Origin: Pseudomonadota bacterium
GTDB taxonomy: Bacteria > Pseudomonadota > Alphaproteobacteria > Caulobacterales > Caulobacteraceae
Reading direction: 5' to 3'
Length of the DNA: 10,598 nt
Assembly: GCA_023416055.1 (NCBI GenBank)
Contig: JAEZIH010000178.1
Span: 1-10,598 of the forward strand
In this document: piece by piece, positions 6,742 through 10,598 of the stretch
Position numbering within the stretch: position 1 is the stretch's first letter
Layout of the letters: each line of letters starts with the position of its first letter
Made by a program: the position numbers and the translations under genes
The notes under the pieces: generated by a model
The model's database searches: none
What the model was told of the DNA's origin: nothing
What the model saw: only the letters and a program-made list of their open reading frames with translations

Positions 6742-7844
6742 AGCTTCCGCGGCTGACCTTCCGCCAGTGGGTGGGCTGGATCGGCTTCGCCCTCGTCTTC
6801 CTGCTGACCGCGGCGACGGCGGTCTGGCGCGGCGACATCCTGCGCGCCGGGCTGGATCCGCAGGTGCCGTTCCAGACCTATGAGCCGCCCCCGGCCCCCG
6901 ACTATTCGACCCCGGCCGCCTGGGCGATGAGCGAGGCGCGCACCCCCGACGCCGGGCCTGCGGCCGTCTTCTTCGTCCATTCGACCACCTACGACGGCGG
7001 CCGGCACTGGAACGGTCCCATCGGCGATCGGGATGCAGACGACTGGCTGATGCGGGTGGTCATACCGAACTACGCCGGGCCGTTCGCCGAGCTTGGGGCC
7101 GTCAGCGCGCCGCGCTATCGCCAGGGCAGTCTTTACACCCGGCTAACGCTCAGGGACGACGCGCGCGAGGCGCGCGCGTTCGCCTACCGTGACGTCGAGG
7201 CCGCCTTCGACACGTGGATCGCGCGGCATCCGCAGGGCCCCGTCGTTCTTGCCGGTGTGGAGCAGGGGGGCGAGCTCGTCGAACGCCTGCTTCGTGAGCG
7301 GGTGGCGCCCAACCCGGGCCTGCGGGAACGGGTGGTGGCGGCCTATCTGATGGACGTGGTCGCCGCGGCTGAAGGCCTGGCGCCGGAGGTCCCCGCCTGC
7401 GTCTCACGGGACCGGACGGGGTGCGTGGTTGGCTTCTCCGCCGTCGGAGAAGGCAATGACGGGGCGGCCAGGCGGCGTCTCAGGCGGGCCCTGGTGTGGA
7501 ACGGCCGTGGGCAGTTGATCGAGCTGGGGCAGCGGCCCGCCCTGTGCGTCAATCCCCTGACCGGCTCGACCTCGACCGGGACGGCTCCGCGGCGCCTGAA
7601 CCGCGGGGCGACGAACGCCACCGGGCTTGAGTGGGGCGCGCGCCCGGCCCTTCTGGCCCGCGAGGTCAGCGCCCAGTGTCGCGACGGACTGCTGCGGTAC
7701 AGCGACCCGGAATCGGAATCCTTTCGCCCCCCCGGCGGCTGGGCCGACCGAAGAAAGTCACGCCCGTACAATCTTTTCTATGGCGACATTGAAGCGGACG
7801 CGCAGGCGCGCCTTGCGGCATGGCTGGCGCGACACAGCCGCTAG
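6738..7844 (+). CDS. Membrane-anchored DUF3089 protein with a degenerate active site
   Basis: 368 residues. An N-terminal hydrophobic helix at about 11-30 without a lipobox suggests a signal anchor with the rest in the periplasm. The body, about 75-365, looks like DUF3089, an alpha/beta-hydrolase-like family. Seen here are FFVHSTTYDGGRHWNGP (78-94), SAPRYRQGSLY (123-133), PVVLAGVEQGGELV (168-181), PACVSRDRTGCVVGF (219-233), LCVNPLTGS (269-277) and PYNLFYGDIEADAQARL (343-359). From what I recall of the family, the elbow should read GHSQG with a Ser nucleophile; here it is GVEQG with Glu175. The segment before YNLF normally holds a His and an Asp but reads RRKSRP. Classical hydrolase activity is therefore unlikely. 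Its GTG overlaps the hldD stop (GTGA), making it the last gene of the LPS unit. Family assignment is from memory and good; function is unknown. Confidence 0.85.
   Translation: MKLPRLTFRQWVGWIGFALVFLLTAATAVWRGDILRAGLDPQVPFQTYEPPPAPDYSTPAAWAMSEARTPDAGPAAVFFVHSTTYDGGRHWNGPIGDRDADDWLMRVVIPNYAGPFAELGAVSAPRYRQGSLYTRLTLRDDAREARAFAYRDVEAAFDTWIARHPQGPVVLAGVEQGGELVERLLRERVAPNPGLRERVVAAYLMDVVAAAEGLAPEVPACVSRDRTGCVVGFSAVGEGNDGAARRRLRRALVWNGRGQLIELGQRPALCVNPLTGSTSTGTAPRRLNRGATNATGLEWGARPALLAREVSAQCRDGLLRYSDPESESFRPPGGWADRRKSRPYNLFYGDIEADAQARLAAWLARHSR
7841..7844. other. CTAG shared by two convergent stop codons
   Basis: The plus-strand DUF3089 gene ends in TAG at 7842-7844 and the minus-strand recG ends in TAG at 7843-7841. 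Both stops are read from the one palindromic CTAG. There is no intergenic space, and I see no GC hairpin with a T tract on either strand nearby, so any terminator must lie inside the opposite gene. Confidence 0.95.
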
Positions 7845-9940
7845 TCGATCCCCGGCCGGTCGTTGCGCCAGTCGAACAGGGCCTCAAGCACCTTCACCGC
7901 CTCGCCGCGCGGACTGGCGAGGTCGGGGTCCCGACCGAGCACCAGCCGGGCGTCGTCCGCGGCCGCCAGCAGCAGCTCGCGATGCCGTATCGGGTCCGCG
8001 AAGCGGTAGGCCGGGAAACCGCTCTGCTTCAGCCCCAGCGGGTCACCTCCGCCGCGCAGACGGAAATCCTCCTCGGCGATCTCGAAACCGTCCTCGGTCC
8101 GGCGCAGGGTCTCCAGACGCACCCGCGCCGTCTCGCCCAGACCCTCGTCGCCGCCGCCGTAGAGCAGCAGGCAGGTGCTGGCCGCCGAGCCCCGGCCGAC
8201 GCGGCCGCGCAGCTGGTGGAGCTGGGCCAGGCCGAAGCGGTCGGCGTGCTCGATGACCATGATCGAGGCGTTCGGCACGTCGACGCCGACCTCGACCACG
8301 GTCGTGGCGACCAGAAGGGGCGTGCGGCCGTCGGCGAAGTCGGCCATGACCGCCTCGCGCTCCGCCCCCGGCATCTGGCCATGGGCGAGGCCCACCTCGA
8401 CCTGGAGAATACGGCGCAGGTCGGCGGCGCGGGCCTCCGCGGCGGCGAGGTCCGAGGCCTCGCTCTCCGCGACCAGCGGACAGATCCAATAGGCCTGGGC
8501 GCCGCCATCCAGCACGGCCTTCAGCCGCTTCGCGACCTCGCCGATCCGGGCCAGCGGCAGGACGGCCGTGGTCACCGGGGTGCGGCCGGGGGGCTTTTCG
8601 GTAAGGCGCGAGACGTCCAGCTCGCCGTACTGGGTCAGTTCGAGGGTCCGCGGAATGGGTGTCGCCGACATGGTCAGCAGGTGGACCCCGCCCGCGCGGG
8701 GATCGCCCTTGGCCTGCAGCCGCTGGCGCTCGTTGACGCCGAAGCGGTGTTGTTCGTCGATCACCGCGAGGCCCAGGCGGTCGAACCTCACGGCATCCTG
8801 GAACAGGGCGTGGGTGCCGATGGCGATCCGGGCCTCGCCCGTAGCCAGCGCCGCCAGCCGCGGCCGGCGCTCGGCCGGCGTGTCGCGGCCGGTGAGCAGG
8901 ATGGTCGGCACGCCCGCTGCCTCCAGCATCGGCGCCAGCCGCTGATAGTGCTGCCGCGCCAGGATTTCGGTCGGCGCCATCAGGGCGGCCTGGAAGCCCG
9001 AGGCGGCCGCGTCGGCCAGGGCCAGGGCGGCGACGGCGGTCTTGCCTGAGCCTACGTCCCCCTGCAGCAGTCGCCCCATCTGTTCGCCGGAAGCCAGGTC
9101 GCGACGAATTTCGGCGATCGCCCGGGTCTGGGCGTTGGTGAGTGCGAAGGGCAGGGCGGCCAGCAGGCGTTCCGAAGGCTCGCCAAGGCGGATCACAGGG
9201 GCAGGAGTGATCTGGCGGGCGCGGCGGCGGCGGGCGAGGGCCAACTGATGCGCCAACAGCTCGTCATACGCCAGCCGCTCGCGCGCGGGAGCCTCGGGCT
9301 CCAGGTCCGGCTGGGCCGTCGGGGCGTGCAGCCGCGCCAGGGCCTCTCGCCAGCCTGACCAGCGGCGTTTCGAAAGCCACGCCGCGTCCTGCCATTCCGG
9401 CAGCTCGGGGGCCTGCTGGAGCGCCTGCAGCACCAGCTTGCGGATCACGCGGGAGGACAGACCCTGGGTGGCCGGATAGACCGGCTCGACGGCGACGATC
9501 TCGTCGGCTTCCTCCGGTCGGTAAACGTCCGGATGGATGATCTGCACCTCGTTGTTGAAGCGCTCGACCTTGCCCGAGACCAGCCGCTTCTGGCCCTTGG
9601 GCAACAGCCTTTCGATGTGGCGGGCGGATCCGCCGAACCAGATCAGATGGACGAAGCCGGTCTGGTCCGAAGCGCGCACCTTGATCGGGGCCCCCGGCTT
9701 GCCGGGGATGATCAGCCGGTCGATCAGAACCTCGAACACGCCGACCTCGCCTTCGACGGCCGACGTCGCCGTCATCGGCCGGCGGACCACCAGGCCCGAG
9801 GGCGGCAGGAACAGCAGGTCGCGCACCAGCGGGCCGGCCACCTTCTGCACCAGCGGCAGGATTCGCGGCCCCACGCCCTTGAGGGTGGAGACCTCCGCGA
9901 ACAGGGGGAAGAGACTCGGCGGCCGCATCGCCGACAGCAT
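7841..9940 (-). CDS. recG: ATP-dependent DNA helicase RecG
   Basis: 699 residues, a complete RecG. It is a superfamily 2 double-strand translocase that regresses stalled replication forks and drives branch migration. The N-terminal wedge / OB-fold domain covers about residues 1-240, beginning with LKGVGPRILPLVQK and including FVHLIWFGG (96-104). The helicase core follows, with Walker A GDVGSGKT (294-301), the DEQH box (395-398), motif III SATPIPRT (425-432) and the QLRGRVGRG motif VI (576-584). The downstream translocation segment reads GFEIAEEDFRLRGGGDPLG, close to the E. coli GPGELLG form. There is an ATG at 9940 and another in frame at 9928; neither has a clear ribosome binding site, so the true start could be four codons later. 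It is divergent from sdhE-mfd across 118 bp and convergent with the DUF3089 gene. Confidence 0.98.
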   Translation of the reverse strand: MLSAMRPPSLFPLFAEVSTLKGVGPRILPLVQKVAGPLVRDLLFLPPSGLVVRRPMTATSAVEGEVGVFEVLIDRLIIPGKPGAPIKVRASDQTGFVHLIWFGGSARHIERLLPKGQKRLVSGKVERFNNEVQIIHPDVYRPEEADEIVAVEPVYPATQGLSSRVIRKLVLQALQQAPELPEWQDAAWLSKRRWSGWREALARLHAPTAQPDLEPEAPARERLAYDELLAHQLALARRRRARQITPAPVIRLGEPSERLLAALPFALTNAQTRAIAEIRRDLASGEQMGRLLQGDVGSGKTAVAALALADAAASGFQAALMAPTEILARQHYQRLAPMLEAAGVPTILLTGRDTPAERRPRLAALATGEARIAIGTHALFQDAVRFDRLGLAVIDEQHRFGVNERQRLQAKGDPRAGGVHLLTMSATPIPRTLELTQYGELDVSRLTEKPPGRTPVTTAVLPLARIGEVAKRLKAVLDGGAQAYWICPLVAESEASDLAAAEARAADLRRILQVEVGLAHGQMPGAEREAVMADFADGRTPLLVATTVVEVGVDVPNASIMVIEHADRFGLAQLHQLRGRVGRGSAASTCLLLYGGGDEGLGETARVRLETLRRTEDGFEIAEEDFRLRGGGDPLGLKQSGFPAYRFADPIRHRELLLAAADDARLVLGRDPDLASPRGEAVKVLEALFDWRNDRPGID

Positions 9941-10000
9941 AGCTGGCGCGGGCCGGCATGGAACGCTATCTGACGCGCCTCATTGGAGTGCCCTGACCGT

Positions 10001-10016
10001 CGCCGCCGTGGCGGCG
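10001..10016. repeat. Inverted repeat in the recG / sdhE divergent spacer
   Basis: CGCCGCC-GT-GGCGGCG is a perfect 7-bp inverted repeat around two bases, in the middle of the 118-bp spacer (9941-10058). It could be a small operator half-site pair or a chance product of high GC. The loop is too short for a full hairpin, and no T tract follows. I see no other convincing signal and no clear promoter hexamers in the spacer. Confidence 0.4.
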
Positions 10017-10048
10017 GTCGTGGGCGTTTCCCGCGCACCCCAACGGGC

Positions 10049-10055
10049 AAGGAAG
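10049..10055 (+). promoter_or_regulatory. Ribosome binding site of sdhE
   Basis: AAGGAAG ends three bases before the GTG at 10059, so the AAGGA core sits five bases upstream. It selects this GTG among several upstream in-frame GTGs, and gives a protein of the normal SdhE length. The same heptamer is used before the kdsA GTG. Confidence 0.65.
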
Positions 10056-10058
10056 CTT

Positions 10059-10364
10059 GTGGCCGATACCGACGCACGTCTGAAAGAGAGATTGGGCCGC
10101 CTCGCCTTCCGGGCGTGGCGCCGCGGCTTCCGCGAAGCCGACCTGGTGCTGGGCCCGTTCGTGGACCGAATGGGGCCGACGCTGGATGACGCCGAGCTGG
10201 CGGCGCTGGAGGCCCTGCTGGCCGAGGACGACGATCACGCACTGTATGCCTGGATCATCGGCACGGCCCCGCCGCCGCAGCGCCATGACACGCCGGTGCT
10301 GGGCAAGATCCAGAGCTTCATGCGCGAGCACGTGGCCGCCGCCGTGGCTGAGGGCGCGGGCTGA
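10059..10364 (+). CDS. sdhE: FAD assembly factor SdhE (succinate dehydrogenase flavinylation)
   Basis: 101 residues. SdhE proteins (Sdh5 / DUF339) help attach FAD covalently to the flavoprotein subunit SdhA of succinate dehydrogenase. The diagnostic RGxxE motif is at 22-26 (RGFRE) within AWRRGFREADLVLGPF. A five-helix fold is suggested by LDDAELAALEALLAEDDDHAL and the YAWIIG motif (63-68), the counterpart of the D-L-F-N-W-L region of E. coli SdhE. The C-terminus is somewhat longer, ending in an amphipathic QSFMREHVAAAVAE helix. The frame is open upstream into antisense recG; the GTG at 10059 is chosen by ribosome binding site and family length. The stop overlaps the mfd start (TGATG). A lone sdhE away from sdhCDAB, next to recG and mfd, is as I recall common in alphaproteobacteria. 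Confidence 0.95.
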   Translation: MADTDARLKERLGRLAFRAWRRGFREADLVLGPFVDRMGPTLDDAELAALEALLAEDDDHALYAWIIGTAPPPQRHDTPVLGKIQSFMREHVAAAVAEGAG

Positions 10365-10598
10365 TGGCGGCGCAGGGTTCGGGCCGCACCGATCAGGAGC
10401 TGGGCGGGGCGCCGGAGGGGCTGGACGCCCTGACTGTGGCCGAGCAACTGAGGGCCGACGGCGGCGTGGGTCTGTTCGTCGCCCGCGACTTCGCTCGTAT
10501 GAGTGAGTTCTCGCAGGCCTTCCGCTTCTTCGCCAACGACATTGAAGTCGTGGAATTTCCGGCCTGGGACTGCCTGCCCTATGACCGGCTGAGCCCGA
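10364..10598 (+). CDS. mfd: Transcription-repair coupling factor Mfd (N-terminal fragment)
   Basis: The first 78 codons of a gene that runs off the right edge. Mfd recognises RNA polymerase stalled at DNA damage, displaces it and recruits UvrA. What is visible is the start of the N-terminal UvrB-like module. LTVAEQL opens it, and VVEFPAWDCLPYDRLSP (62-78) is the near-invariant 'F-P-x-W-[DE]-x-L-P-Y-[DE]' motif of Mfd proteins. The N-terminal extension of about 20 residues before LTVAEQL is variable in this group. The ATG shares its A with the sdhE stop. The helicase domains lie outside the window, so completeness cannot be judged. Confidence 0.93.
   Translation, partial: MAAQGSGRTDQELGGAPEGLDALTVAEQLRADGGVGLFVARDFARMSEFSQAFRFFANDIEVVEFPAWDCLPYDRLSP

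Noticed and set aside
7822..7839. GGCTG / CAGCC inverted repeat near the end of the DUF3089 gene as a possible terminator.
   Set aside because: Five-base stem with an eight-base loop and no T tract on either strand; too weak to call.
7820..9049. Plus-strand frame of 409 codons opposite recG.
   Set aside because: Antisense of an intact RecG with all its helicase motifs; no recognisable family in the plus frame.
9537..10058. N-terminal extension of sdhE into the recG region.
   Set aside because: The extension is antisense to recG, and SdhE proteins are about 90-100 residues. The GTG at 10059 has a suitable ribosome binding site and gives 101.

Overview
This is a compact, very GC-rich piece of chromosome from a Gram-negative alphaproteobacterium, most likely a member of the Caulobacterales (Caulobacter, Phenylobacterium or Brevundimonas type). 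That placement is an inference from base composition, protein style and the recG / sdhE / mfd arrangement, not from a database match. All genes look chromosomal. I see no insertion sequence, phage gene, tRNA, rRNA, CRISPR array or attachment site, and no gene-free stretch longer than about 170 bases.

Layout, left to right. (1) Positions 1-3238, minus strand, read right to left: a cyclopropane-fatty-acid-synthase-like methyltransferase, a 3-mercaptopyruvate sulfurtransferase (sseA), a multi-pass membrane protein, and the first 14 codons of what looks like an ABC-transporter ATPase running off the left edge. Gaps are 22 bp, 7 bp and a 4-bp ATGA overlap, so this looks like one transcription unit. 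(2) Positions 3239-3406: a 168-bp divergent promoter region. (3) Positions 3407-7844, plus strand: kdsA, hldE, hldD and a membrane-anchored DUF3089 protein, with an 18-bp gap and then two stop/start overlaps. This is a lipopolysaccharide inner-core sugar operon: KdsA makes the Kdo precursor, and HldE and HldD make ADP-L-glycero-D-manno-heptose. (4) Positions 7841-9940, minus strand: recG, convergent with the DUF3089 gene, the two stop codons sharing one CTAG. (5) Positions 9941-10058: a 118-bp divergent spacer. (6) Positions 10059-10598, plus strand: sdhE, then the first 78 codons of mfd, joined by TGATG.

Most of the window is well-understood housekeeping and envelope metabolism. The least ordinary item is the fourth gene of the LPS operon. 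It is recognisable as a DUF3089 alpha/beta-hydrolase-like protein, but the nucleophile-elbow serine is replaced by glutamate (GVEQG) and the C-terminal His/Asp pair I would expect is also absent, so it looks like a pseudoenzyme tied to heptose synthesis. Secondary points are substitutions at catalytic positions of the CFA-synthase-like protein, a possible leaderless start for that gene, and an ABC exporter-like pair cut by the window edge. I did not find a convincing new multi-gene system.
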